Both the position numbers and the translations under genes were made by a program. A DNA stretch of 64,000 nt from Flavobacteriaceae bacterium (GTDB lineage Bacteria > Bacteroidota > Bacteroidia > Flavobacteriales > Flavobacteriaceae). Each line of letters begins with the position of its first letter. Positions within the stretch are counted from its first letter, which is position 1. The notes beneath the pieces are model-generated. The model saw only the letters and a list, made by a program, of their open reading frames with translations. It ran no database searches and had not been told where the DNA came from. This document shows positions 24,547 through 32,949 of this stretch, one piece after another. Where the stretch lies: assembly GCA_014238425.1 (NCBI GenBank), contig JABABD010000032.1:1-64000 (forward strand), in the 5' to 3' direction.

Positions 24547-25550
24547 TGATAAACACTTCTAACATATTATCTGATAGTTTTGGGCGTAAGCACAACTATT
24601 TACGTATATCGTTAACTGAAAAATGCAATCTGCGTTGTACTTACTGTATGCCAGAAAGTGGTGTTGTATTGACTCCAAAGTCACAGTTAATGACTAAAGA
24701 AGAAGTGATTGATATGGCGCGTTTATTTGTGAATCATGGCGTAACGAAAATTAGATTTACAGGAGGAGAACCTTTGTTGCGAAAAGACTTTCCTGAAATT
24801 TTAAAGACCATATCTCAATTACCGATTGAACTCTCATTAACTACGAATGCTATTTTGGTCGATAGGCATATTGAGACGTTTAAGACTTGTGATTTAAAAA
24901 CTATAAATGTGAGTTTAGATACACTTCATCCCGAAAAGTTCAACAGTATTACTAAGCGCGACCAATTTGACAAAGCCTTTAATAATATTCAATTATTGAT
25001 GGATGAAGGATTTAATGTGAAATTGAATGTAGTATTGATGAAAGATTTTAATGAAGATGAAATCATTGATTTTATAAACTTTACTAAAGATAAAGCTATT
25101 ACTGTGCGATTTATTGAGTTCATGCCATTCGATGGTAATCAATGGGATAAGTCAAAATTGGTGAGTTATGTCGAAGTTATAGAAAAAGTAAGGTTGTATT
25201 TTTCAGAAGAAGAGCTTATCAGGTTGCCTAATGAGGAAAATTTCACTGCTCGGAATTTTAAAATTAAAGGGTATGAAGGTAGCTTCGGAATCATAAGTTC
25301 TGTGACCAATCCGTTTTGTGATAGTTGTAATCGCATTCGACTCACTGCCAACGGAAAACTCAAAAACTGCTTATTTTCTAATACCGAAACTGATTTGCTA
25401 ACGCCATACAGAGAAGGAGAATCAATTGAATCGATTATAAAAGACGCCATTTTTAAAAAGAAGGCTGTGCGTTCTGGAATGACCAATTTAGAAGATTTTG
25501 AGAATTTAGATAATCATAGTAATCGTAGTATGATTACTATAGGAGGGTAA
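24546..25550 (+). CDS. moaA: MoaA, GTP 3',8-cyclase (radical SAM)
   Basis: This 334-residue protein has the radical SAM motif LTEKCNLRCTYCMPE, the AdoMet-contacting RFTGGEPLLRK, and a C-terminal second [4Fe-4S] site in NPFCDSCNRIRLTANGKLKN with a further Cys in CLFS. The last residues are GG, needed in characterised MoaA for activity. It performs the first step of cofactor synthesis on GTP. It closes the molybdenum operon, and its end is 11 bases from the convergent histidine kinase. Confidence 0.96.
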   Translation: MINTSNILSDSFGRKHNYLRISLTEKCNLRCTYCMPESGVVLTPKSQLMTKEEVIDMARLFVNHGVTKIRFTGGEPLLRKDFPEILKTISQLPIELSLTTNAILVDRHIETFKTCDLKTINVSLDTLHPEKFNSITKRDQFDKAFNNIQLLMDEGFNVKLNVVLMKDFNEDEIIDFINFTKDKAITVRFIEFMPFDGNQWDKSKLVSYVEVIEKVRLYFSEEELIRLPNEENFTARNFKIKGYEGSFGIISSVTNPFCDSCNRIRLTANGKLKNCLFSNTETDLLTPYREGESIESIIKDAIFKKKAVRSGMTNLEDFENLDNHSNRSMITIGG

Positions 25551-25561
25551 TTACATGAGTA

Positions 25562-26905
25562 TTAAAAAACCAAGCTAAAAACCGTACCTACACCTTCCTT
25601 ACTATTTACTAATATCTTACCTTTATGTAGCAACATTATTTGTTTGCAAAGACTTAAACCAATACCACTACCCGCAGCCTTACTCGTGAAAAATGGAATA
25701 AAGATGCTTTCCATAATATCATGCGGAATACCTGAACCATTATCAAAAACTTTTATAATGATATTACGATTAGGAGTTAAGGATGCCTGAATTTTAATTT
25801 TTGCATCCGCTTGTTCTTTACAAGCATCAATCGCATTCAATATAAGGTTTATAAGTACCTGTTCTATTAAATGAGCATCTATATCTAATTCTAACTTTGG
25901 TGAAATAATGTTGAAATCAACAGCAATATTTTTAGCTTTTATGGACGGTTCCATTAGTAATTGAATACTTTTAAAAAGATCTGATACTTTGGTTTTTTGA
26001 AGGTTTAGATGTGTTATTTTGCTCAAACTACGGTACGTTTTTGCAAATTTCAACAAACCTTCACTTCTGTTTTTGATAGTCTTTATGCCAGAATTGAGAT
26101 CCTCAAGTTCAAGTTCGTCTTTTTCAGGATAATCTAAGGCGAGCTGCAAATTTCTTTGAAGTGTATCTGCTAAGGATGAAATAGGCGCGATAGAATTCAT
26201 GATTTCATGCGTCATAACACTCAAGAGTTTTTTCCAAGCTTCAGATTCATTTTTACTTAAAGTGTCATCAATGTTTTGAATAACAATGAGCTTAAATGCA
26301 TCTTCATGTACTTGAAAAATAGTGTCAGAAATAAGCACCTTTATTTTTTCGTTCTGCAATGCTATTGAAATAGAATTTGGTTCTCTATGATAGGTTTCAA
26401 AAATGGTTGTGTATAATTCTGATTTCCTATTTTCTATAAAGCGAATGTTCTTAAAAGATGGTACATCCAGAGTCTCTCTAAACGAATCATTACTCCATAA
26501 AACATCACCATTATCGAGATTATAGGCTATAATGCCGATATCTACCATTTCTAGGATCTTTTGGAGATACACGTATTGTGCTTCGTTTTGAGAATTAATC
26601 TCTTTGATGGTACGATTGATTTCATTAAAACCAGTATAAAGAAAGCGCATGTCTTTTGGACCTCGGTCTTCTGGAAACCATCTAGAAAAATCACGATATT
26701 TTACCGCTTCAAAAAAATCATCCATAGCGACAAAACGGCGTTTTACAAAGCTATATAAGTTATATGTTAAATAGAGTATTATAAAACTAATGAGTATGGT
26801 AATTACTGTGTTCTTTATATATATACTATACAATAAAGCAGCAAGAAAAGCTACCAAAAGTAGTATCCTTAAAAAGAGATTAAAAATGTAGACTTTATAG
26901 TTCAT
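25562..26905 (-). CDS. NtrY-like sensor histidine kinase
   Basis: This 447-residue protein has two N-terminal membrane helices (about 8-28 and 34-52), a short HAMP-like region, a PAS-like segment (about 105-215), a HisKA domain with phospho-acceptor His233 in SVMTHEIMNSIAPI, and a HATPase_c domain with LILNAIDACKEQA, VFDNGSGIP and GSGIGLSL. No large periplasmic loop exists, so the signal is probably intracellular or membrane-derived. It overlaps the sigma-54 regulator gene by 11 bases, making a clear pair. The pair is divergent from the efflux array whose promoters carry sigma-54 elements. Confidence 0.9.
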   Translation of the reverse strand: MNYKVYIFNLFLRILLLVAFLAALLYSIYIKNTVITILISFIILYLTYNLYSFVKRRFVAMDDFFEAVKYRDFSRWFPEDRGPKDMRFLYTGFNEINRTIKEINSQNEAQYVYLQKILEMVDIGIIAYNLDNGDVLWSNDSFRETLDVPSFKNIRFIENRKSELYTTIFETYHREPNSISIALQNEKIKVLISDTIFQVHEDAFKLIVIQNIDDTLSKNESEAWKKLLSVMTHEIMNSIAPISSLADTLQRNLQLALDYPEKDELELEDLNSGIKTIKNRSEGLLKFAKTYRSLSKITHLNLQKTKVSDLFKSIQLLMEPSIKAKNIAVDFNIISPKLELDIDAHLIEQVLINLILNAIDACKEQADAKIKIQASLTPNRNIIIKVFDNGSGIPHDIMESIFIPFFTSKAAGSGIGLSLCKQIMLLHKGKILVNSKEGVGTVFSLVF

Positions 26906-28241
26906 ACTTATCTAATCGTCTATACAAGGCTGCTCTTGTTATTCCTAGCTCTTTTGCCGATTTGGAAACGTTTCCTTTGTTTTTTTCTAAGACGGTGAGA
27001 ATGGCATTTTTTTCTATATCATCTAAGTTCATGGAGGTAGCTTTGTTCGTAGTAATTTTTCTTTCGATAGAAGAAAACACTAAATCTTCAACTTTTAAAA
27101 TGTTACCATCTGTCATAATTACGGCACGCTCTAGCACATATTGTAGCTCTCTTACATTGCCAGGAAAATCGTGCTTTTTTAATTTTGAAATAAAACCAGT
27201 ATCAAAAGTCAATGCACTTTTGTTGTATTTGTCAGCATATACTGAAACAAAATGTTTTGATAGAATTGTGACATCGGTTTCGCGATCTCTAAGTGGTGGA
27301 ACAATGATATCTACTGTATTAATTCTATAGATTAAATCTTTTCTAAACTTTTTTTCATCGGCCAGTATTTTTGGGTCGATATTGGTTGCACAAATGAGTC
27401 GTATATCTAAAGATATAGAATCATTAGAACCTAAAGGAGTTACTTGTCTGTTTTGCAGTACCGTTAATAATCTCACTTGTTGTCCTAGGCTAATATTGCC
27501 AATTTCGTCTAAGAAAAGTGTACCTCCGTTAGCAGCTTCAAAGCGTCCGATTCGATCTTCTCTAGCATCTGTAAAAGCTCCTTTTTTATAACCAAATAAT
27601 TCACTTTCAAAAAGAGAAGAAGATAATGACCCAACATCTACTTTTATAAATGGTTGATGACGTCTGTTTGAATTATCGTGAAGTGCTCTGGCTATTAAAT
27701 CTTTACCAGTTCCGTTTTCACCAAGCACTAACACATTGGCGTCTGTTGGGGCTACTTTTTTTAGTTTTACAAAGACATCTTTCATTGCAGTACTTTCTCC
27801 TAAAATATTGATGTTATCTAATTTCATAACATGTTTTCTATTCTTAAGAGATTTCTTTGCTTCTAATAAAGTTGTTATAGTATTAACTATTTTTTCATTC
27901 TTCCAAGGCTTTACTAAAAAGTCTGAGGCGCCTTCTTTTAGCGTTCTTATTGCCAAATCGATATCTGCATAGGCCGTAATCAAGATAACGGCAGTATCAG
28001 GATACAGATCTTTAATTTTATTAAGCCAAAAAATACCTTCGTTGCCTGTATTTACCAGGCCATTAAAATTCATATCAAGAATGATAATGTCGAATTTTTT
28101 GCTTTCAATTTGAGTATTAATGTTACTCGGGTTCTTTTCTGTAATCACTTCCTTAACAAGAGGCTTCAATAACAAACGCATAGCTGTAAGTACATCAATG
28201 TCATCGTCTATTACTAATATCGTAGCTTCTTTTAATACCAT
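26895..28241 (-). CDS. NtrC-family sigma-54 response regulator
   Basis: This 448-residue protein has a receiver domain with Asp56 in IIILDMNFNG, then an AAA+ domain with Walker A GENGTGKDL, the sigma-54 contact loop KKGAFTDA, Walker B LFLDEIG and RDLIYRINTV. It ends in a Fis-type helix-turn-helix (NVSKSAKELGITRAALYRRL). It activates transcription by sigma-54 RNA polymerase from upstream sites. Divergent from it, two promoters (28404 and 37900) with -24/-12 elements have matching paired sites (28311-28351, 37808-37847), which are its probable targets. Confidence 0.94.
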   Translation of the reverse strand: MVLKEATILVIDDDIDVLTAMRLLLKPLVKEVITEKNPSNINTQIESKKFDIIILDMNFNGLVNTGNEGIFWLNKIKDLYPDTAVILITAYADIDLAIRTLKEGASDFLVKPWKNEKIVNTITTLLEAKKSLKNRKHVMKLDNINILGESTAMKDVFVKLKKVAPTDANVLVLGENGTGKDLIARALHDNSNRRHQPFIKVDVGSLSSSLFESELFGYKKGAFTDAREDRIGRFEAANGGTLFLDEIGNISLGQQVRLLTVLQNRQVTPLGSNDSISLDIRLICATNIDPKILADEKKFRKDLIYRINTVDIIVPPLRDRETDVTILSKHFVSVYADKYNKSALTFDTGFISKLKKHDFPGNVRELQYVLERAVIMTDGNILKVEDLVFSSIERKITTNKATSMNLDDIEKNAILTVLEKNKGNVSKSAKELGITRAALYRRLDKYEL

Positions 28242-28310
28242 ATATACAATATTACAATATTATATTCAGCTCATAAAAATTTGAAAAAGAAATTAATTTA
28301 AGTAAAAAAA

Positions 28311-28351
28311 GTGCATCATTTCCGAACACAAGGTGTATCAAAATCGGACAC
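28311..28351. promoter_or_regulatory. Paired upstream activator sites for promoter 1
   Basis: Two 19-base sites lie 22 bases apart: GTGCATCATTTCCGAACAC (28311-28329) and GTGTATCAAAATCGGACAC (28333-28351). They share ATCA plus TCSGNACAC-like halves and a GTGY...ACAC inverted frame. The second differs at only one base from the site at 37829. They are the probable binding sites of the divergent NtrC-like regulator. Confidence 0.7.
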
Positions 28352-28403
28352 TTTAAATATAATTTTTTATTGTAAAATGTTGATTATTAATTAGTTACAT
28401 TTT

Positions 28404-28418
28404 TGGCATCATCTTGAC
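28404..28418 (+). promoter_or_regulatory. Sigma-54 promoter 1 (-24/-12)
   Basis: TGGCATCATCTTGAC matches TGGCAC-N5-TTGCW with GG and the -12 G correctly 10 bases apart; the C after TTG is replaced by A. It is 30 bases before the adaptor start, placing transcription start near 28429. The activator sites lie 63 bases upstream, centre to GG. Confidence 0.72.
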
Positions 28419-28447
28419 TATATGTATAGTGTATAAAAAACCAATCT

Positions 28448-29698
28448 ATGGATGTACCAATTCAAAAGAAGCAATTTTCAAAATCTAAAATAGGATTAAT
28501 CTTAGGTGGTCTTGCCATCTTAGCCCTCATTGTTTTTGTAATCTTAAAAACTTCTGGCGGCTCAAAATTAAATGTAGAGAAAGAGCGAATAGCAATCAAT
28601 ACAATTAAAAAGGATGTGTTTCAAGAGAATATTCCTGTAAACGGAATCGTCTTACCCATCACAACTATCTATTTAGACGCTTTAGAAGGAGGACGTGTTG
28701 AAGAAAAATTTGTGGAAGATGGTACCATTATGAAAAAAGGAGAACCAATTTTAAGACTATCTAATACCGATTTAGAGCTTAGCTTAATCAATCAAGAAAC
28801 ATCAGTATACAATTTACTAACACAAATGCAAATTTCTCAAAATTCAGCACGCCAAAACACAATTAATAGACGTAATCAATTTACCGATGTTGAAAATAGT
28901 TTAATTGAAGCGAAACGTGTTTATGAATTGAATAAGAGATTATATGAAAAAGATGCTATTGGACGCCAAGATTATGAGTCTTCTAAAAATAATTTCGATT
29001 ATCAAAAGGAGCGTATGAAGTTAGCAGAACAGGTATTAAATCAAGATTCTATTTCTTCAAAACAAGAATTAGGACAAGCCAGAAGCTCTTATGCTAGAAC
29101 GCAAAGTGCTTTAGAGTTAATGCGAAGAAAAGTTGGAGATTTAGTTGTTCGTGCTCCAGTTGATGGACAATTAACATCTCTTGATGCAGAAATTGGTCAA
29201 TCAAAAACTAAAGGAGAACGTTTAGGTCAAGTGGATGTATTAAGCGGATTTAAAGTACGTGTCGATATAGATGAACATTATATTTCAAGGATTTATAATG
29301 GGCAAACAGGTATAGTTACGATAAATAATAAGCCATATACTTTAGTCATTAAAAAAGTATTTACACAAGTAAATAGTGGGCGTTTTCAAGTTGATATGCA
29401 ATTTGAAGGCGATGTTCCAGAAGGCATTCGTCGTGGTCAAAATTTGCAAATAAGAGTAGCGTTAAGTGCTGAAAAACAAGCACTGTTGGTAGATAAAGGA
29501 GGATTTTTTCAAAAAACTGGAGGGAATTGGATTTTTAAGATTAGTGAGGATGGCAATTCAGCATATAAGGTAAACATTCGTTTAGGAAGTCAAAACACAG
29601 AATACTACGAAGTGATAGAAGGTTTAAATCCTGGTGATAAAGTAGTAACCTCAAGCTATGATAGCTTTGGAGACACGGAAGAATTAATATTAAAATAA
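28448..29698 (+). CDS. Periplasmic adaptor (HlyD/MacA-like) of the efflux array
   Basis: This 416-residue protein has an N-terminal membrane helix (KIGLILGGLAILALIVFVIL) and a membrane-fusion protein layout: a lipoyl-like half (NGIVLPITTIYLDALEGGRV), a long helical hairpin with QEALSLINQETS-like heptads around residues 110-230, the second lipoyl half (GDLVVRAPVDGQLTSLDAEIGQ), and a beta-barrel domain. It should link the MacB-type permeases in the inner membrane to the TolC-like channel encoded at 46653. It is the first gene after sigma-54 promoter 1. Confidence 0.9.
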   Translation: MDVPIQKKQFSKSKIGLILGGLAILALIVFVILKTSGGSKLNVEKERIAINTIKKDVFQENIPVNGIVLPITTIYLDALEGGRVEEKFVEDGTIMKKGEPILRLSNTDLELSLINQETSVYNLLTQMQISQNSARQNTINRRNQFTDVENSLIEAKRVYELNKRLYEKDAIGRQDYESSKNNFDYQKERMKLAEQVLNQDSISSKQELGQARSSYARTQSALELMRRKVGDLVVRAPVDGQLTSLDAEIGQSKTKGERLGQVDVLSGFKVRVDIDEHYISRIYNGQTGIVTINNKPYTLVIKKVFTQVNSGRFQVDMQFEGDVPEGIRRGQNLQIRVALSAEKQALLVDKGGFFQKTGGNWIFKISEDGNSAYKVNIRLGSQNTEYYEVIEGLNPGDKVVTSSYDSFGDTEELILK

Positions 29699-29733
29699 AC
29701 AAATAAAAATCAATCAATATAATACATAATACA

Positions 29734-30411
29734 ATGATACAGATAACTGACTTAGAGAAATTTTATAGAACCGAAGAAGTACAAACCATAGCATTAAATA
29801 AACTATCGTTTAGTGTAAAAGAAGGTGAGTTTGTTGCTATAATGGGGCCTTCTGGTTGTGGAAAATCTACCTTATTAAACATATTGGGCTTACTTGATGA
29901 TTCAGATGGAGGAAGCTTCAAATTTAATGGTAACGAAGTGGCTGGTTACAACGAACGCAAACGTTCATTTTTACGTAAACATAACGTAGGATTCGTGTTC
30001 CAAAGCTTTAATTTAATTGATGAGTTAACGGTTTTCGAAAATGTAGAACTGCCATTAATTTATACAGGCATAAAACCAGCAGAGCGTAAAAAACGCGTAG
30101 AGGAAGTATTAGAAAAAATGCAAATTATGCACAGACGTAACCACTTTCCGCAACAATTATCTGGTGGTCAACAGCAAAGAGTTGCTGTAGCCAGAGCAGT
30201 AGTTAATAAACCAAAATTAATTCTTGCAGATGAACCTACAGGAAACTTAGATAGCACAAATGGTAACGAAGTTATGGATTTATTAATCGAGCTTAACGAA
30301 GCCGGAACTACCATTATCATGGTAACACATAGCGAACATGATGCTAAATATAGCCATCGAATTATTAGAATGCTAGACGGACAAAAAGTAACTGAAAATA
30401 TTTTGACTTAG
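29734..30411 (+). CDS. ABC transporter ATPase, MacB/LolD type (first copy)
   Basis: This 225-residue nucleotide-binding protein has Walker A GPSGCGKST, Q-loop VFQSFNL, signature LSGGQQQRVAVARA, Walker B LILADEPTGNLDS and switch His in VTHSEHD. Sequence and length fit the MacB/LolD/FtsE class that powers mechanotransmission rather than transport through the membrane. It lies between the adaptor and the first permease. A second ATPase occurs near the far end of the array (45965), so the six permeases may be shared between two motors. Confidence 0.93.
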   Translation: MIQITDLEKFYRTEEVQTIALNKLSFSVKEGEFVAIMGPSGCGKSTLLNILGLLDDSDGGSFKFNGNEVAGYNERKRSFLRKHNVGFVFQSFNLIDELTVFENVELPLIYTGIKPAERKKRVEEVLEKMQIMHRRNHFPQQLSGGQQQRVAVARAVVNKPKLILADEPTGNLDSTNGNEVMDLLIELNEAGTTIIMVTHSEHDAKYSHRIIRMLDGQKVTENILT

Positions 30412-30440
30412 CTAAAATCATCAATCAATCAGGCTGATTT

Positions 30441-30485
30441 CACTTCAGTATAAAAAATAACTAACCAATCATTTATGCTGAAGTG
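30441..30485 (+). repeat. Inverted repeat between ATPase and first permease
   Basis: CACTTCAGTATAAA (30441-30454) and TTTATGCTGAAGTG (30472-30485) are complementary over 14 bases with one U-G pair in RNA and a 17-base loop. No T-run follows, so it is not a simple terminator. It could stabilise the upstream mRNA or bind a regulator. Confidence 0.45.
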
Positions 30486-30531
30486 TTGAAGCCAAATTAA
30501 TCAAAAAACGAACAGTAATTCTTTAGAAATC

Positions 30532-32937
30532 ATGCTTAAAAATTATTTCAAAATTGCGTTTAGAAACTTGTTAAAGAACAAGGTGTATTCATTTATCAAT
30601 ATATCTGGTTTAGCCATTGGTATGGCTGCTACAATTCTTATAGGTTTATGGATTGCAGATGAGTTAAATTATAATGGTTATTTTAATAATAAAGAGGTCA
30701 TAGCTCAAATTTTTCAGCATGAATCTAATAATGGAGAGACTGATACAGGCCCTGCAATTCCGAGACCTTTAGAATTTGCTTTACGACAAGATCATAATGA
30801 CAATTTTAAGCATATTATTATGTCGTCATGGGAGCAACCTAGATATCTAAAATTTGGTGAAACCAACATTTATAGATTTGGAAATGCCATGCAAGAAGGT
30901 GCTCCAGAAATGCTGAACTTGAAAATTGTAGAAGGTATAAGAGACGGCCTAAAAGAGCAAAATGCTATAATGCTATCTGAATCTTCTGCAAAGACATTAT
31001 TTGGTTCAGAGACGGCCATAGGGAAAGTTGTTAAAGTGAACAACAAAGATGACTTAATTGTCTCTGGAGTTTACAAGGATATACCAGAAAATAATTCGTT
31101 CAGTGATATGGATTATTTAATACCATGGAAGTACTATGCGGCTACACAACCCTGGTTAGAAAGAGCTAAGGAATCTTGGGGAAATAATTCGTTTCAAATG
31201 TTTGTGCAAATCAATGAAAACACAACTATGGAAGCAATTACGTCTAAAATAATAGATGTAAAGAAGAACGCATCATCAGGTGAAGCTCAATTTAACCCTC
31301 AAATTTTCTTATTCCCAATGAAAGATTGGTATTTAAGAGGTGATTTTGAAAACGGTGTGCAATCAGGTGGGCGAATTGAAAATGTATGGCTGTTTGGAGT
31401 TATCGGTTTATTTGTATTGTTATTGGCTTGTATCAATTTTGTGAATTTAAGCACAGCCCGTTCTGAAAAACGCGCAACAGAAGTAGGTATTAGAAAATCA
31501 ATAGGTTCGCAACGAGGACAGCTTATATTCCAATTTTTAAGTGAGTCATTTTTAATTGTGCTTATATCATTTGTATTTGCTCTCGGAATTGTTCTATTAT
31601 TTTTAAATGGATTTAATAATCTAGCAAGTAAAGCGATTGTCTTTCCATGGAGCAATATTCAATTTTGGTTAGTTTCATTTGTATTCGTAATAACCACTGC
31701 ATTTTTGGCTGGTAGTTACCCTGCATTGTATTTATCTTCATTTAATCCAGTTACTGTTTTAAAAGGAACGTTTAAAGGTGGTCGTTATTCGTCGCTACCT
31801 CGTAAAATATTAGTTGTTGCTCAATTTACAGTATCTATTGCATTGATTATAGGAACATTAGTGGTGATGAATCAAATTCAGTTTAGTAAAGATAGACCTG
31901 TTGGATATGATAGGGATGGGTTGTTACAAATCCCAGTAATGAGTTCTGAATTTGTAGGTAAACACGAAACGATGCGTACACAGTTTGTAGCCTCAGGTGG
32001 TGCTTTAAGTATGACAACTATGAGTAGTCCTACTACAAACGTTTGGTCTAACCGTAGTGGTTATAATTGGGAAGGTAAACCAGTTGGTTTTCAAGAAGAG
32101 TTAGCACATACATCAGTTACTTATGACTTTGTTAAAACCTTAGGTTTAAAAATAAAGGAAGGACGCGCATTTTCTCGAGATTTCGCAACAGATTCTACTG
32201 CAGTGATTCTTAATGAAACAGCAGTGAAATACATGGGAATCAAAGATCCGATAGGAAAATACATTAGAGACTCTGATACCGATGATCCTAATCCTGAGGC
32301 ACCACTAAAGATTGTTGGCGTTATAGAAGACATGATTGTTCAATCACCATACAGTCCGGTAAAACAAGCTATGTATGTTTTCGAGCGGTATGGTAACATA
32401 GCATTTTATAATCTTAGACTAAATCCTGAAAAAAGTACAAGCGAAAACTTAGAACTTATTGAAGGTGTTTTTAAGAAGAATTTTCCAAATACGCCATTTG
32501 ACTATCAATTTGTAGATGAAGAGTATGGTGCTAAATTCAGATCAGAAGAACGTATCGCCAGTTTAGCAAGAGTGTTTACTGCTTTAGCCATTTTTATTAG
32601 CTGTTTAGGCTTATTTGGATTGGCATCATTTGTTGCTGAACAACGCACTAAGGAGATTGGTGTTAGAAAAGTATTAGGAGCATCAATCAGTCAGTTATGG
32701 TTATTACTTTCTAGAGATTTTATCACTCTTATAATTGTTGCACTTTTAGTTGCATCCCCTTTAGCTTATTACATTATGGGGCAATGGTTGCAGAAGTTTA
32801 GTTACCGAACATCTGTGACTTGGGATATATTTGCTATTGCTTGTTTTGGTGCCTTAATAATCACACTGATTACTGTGAGTTTTCAAGCGATTAAGGCAGC
32901 GACATCTAATCCTGTAAAATCATTGAGAACCGAATAA
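30532..32937 (+). CDS. MacB/FtsX-like ABC permease 1 of 6
   Basis: This 801-residue protein starts MLKNYFKIAFRNLLKNKVYS, then has a first membrane helix, a large periplasmic MacB_PCD domain, three helices around 285-420, a second periplasmic domain, and three C-terminal helices. The last part carries ISCLGLFGLASFVAEQRTKE, the EIGVRKVLGAS coupling motif and a terminal NPVKSLRTE. It therefore has the doubled FtsX layout typical of Bacteroidota MacB-like permeases. These proteins move substrates in the periplasm when driven by the ATPase. Substrate unknown. Confidence 0.9.
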   Translation: MLKNYFKIAFRNLLKNKVYSFINISGLAIGMAATILIGLWIADELNYNGYFNNKEVIAQIFQHESNNGETDTGPAIPRPLEFALRQDHNDNFKHIIMSSWEQPRYLKFGETNIYRFGNAMQEGAPEMLNLKIVEGIRDGLKEQNAIMLSESSAKTLFGSETAIGKVVKVNNKDDLIVSGVYKDIPENNSFSDMDYLIPWKYYAATQPWLERAKESWGNNSFQMFVQINENTTMEAITSKIIDVKKNASSGEAQFNPQIFLFPMKDWYLRGDFENGVQSGGRIENVWLFGVIGLFVLLLACINFVNLSTARSEKRATEVGIRKSIGSQRGQLIFQFLSESFLIVLISFVFALGIVLLFLNGFNNLASKAIVFPWSNIQFWLVSFVFVITTAFLAGSYPALYLSSFNPVTVLKGTFKGGRYSSLPRKILVVAQFTVSIALIIGTLVVMNQIQFSKDRPVGYDRDGLLQIPVMSSEFVGKHETMRTQFVASGGALSMTTMSSPTTNVWSNRSGYNWEGKPVGFQEELAHTSVTYDFVKTLGLKIKEGRAFSRDFATDSTAVILNETAVKYMGIKDPIGKYIRDSDTDDPNPEAPLKIVGVIEDMIVQSPYSPVKQAMYVFERYGNIAFYNLRLNPEKSTSENLELIEGVFKKNFPNTPFDYQFVDEEYGAKFRSEERIASLARVFTALAIFISCLGLFGLASFVAEQRTKEIGVRKVLGASISQLWLLLSRDFITLIIVALLVASPLAYYIMGQWLQKFSYRTSVTWDIFAIACFGALIITLITVSFQAIKAATSNPVKSLRTE

Positions 32938-32949
32938 ACATTATCAGTC

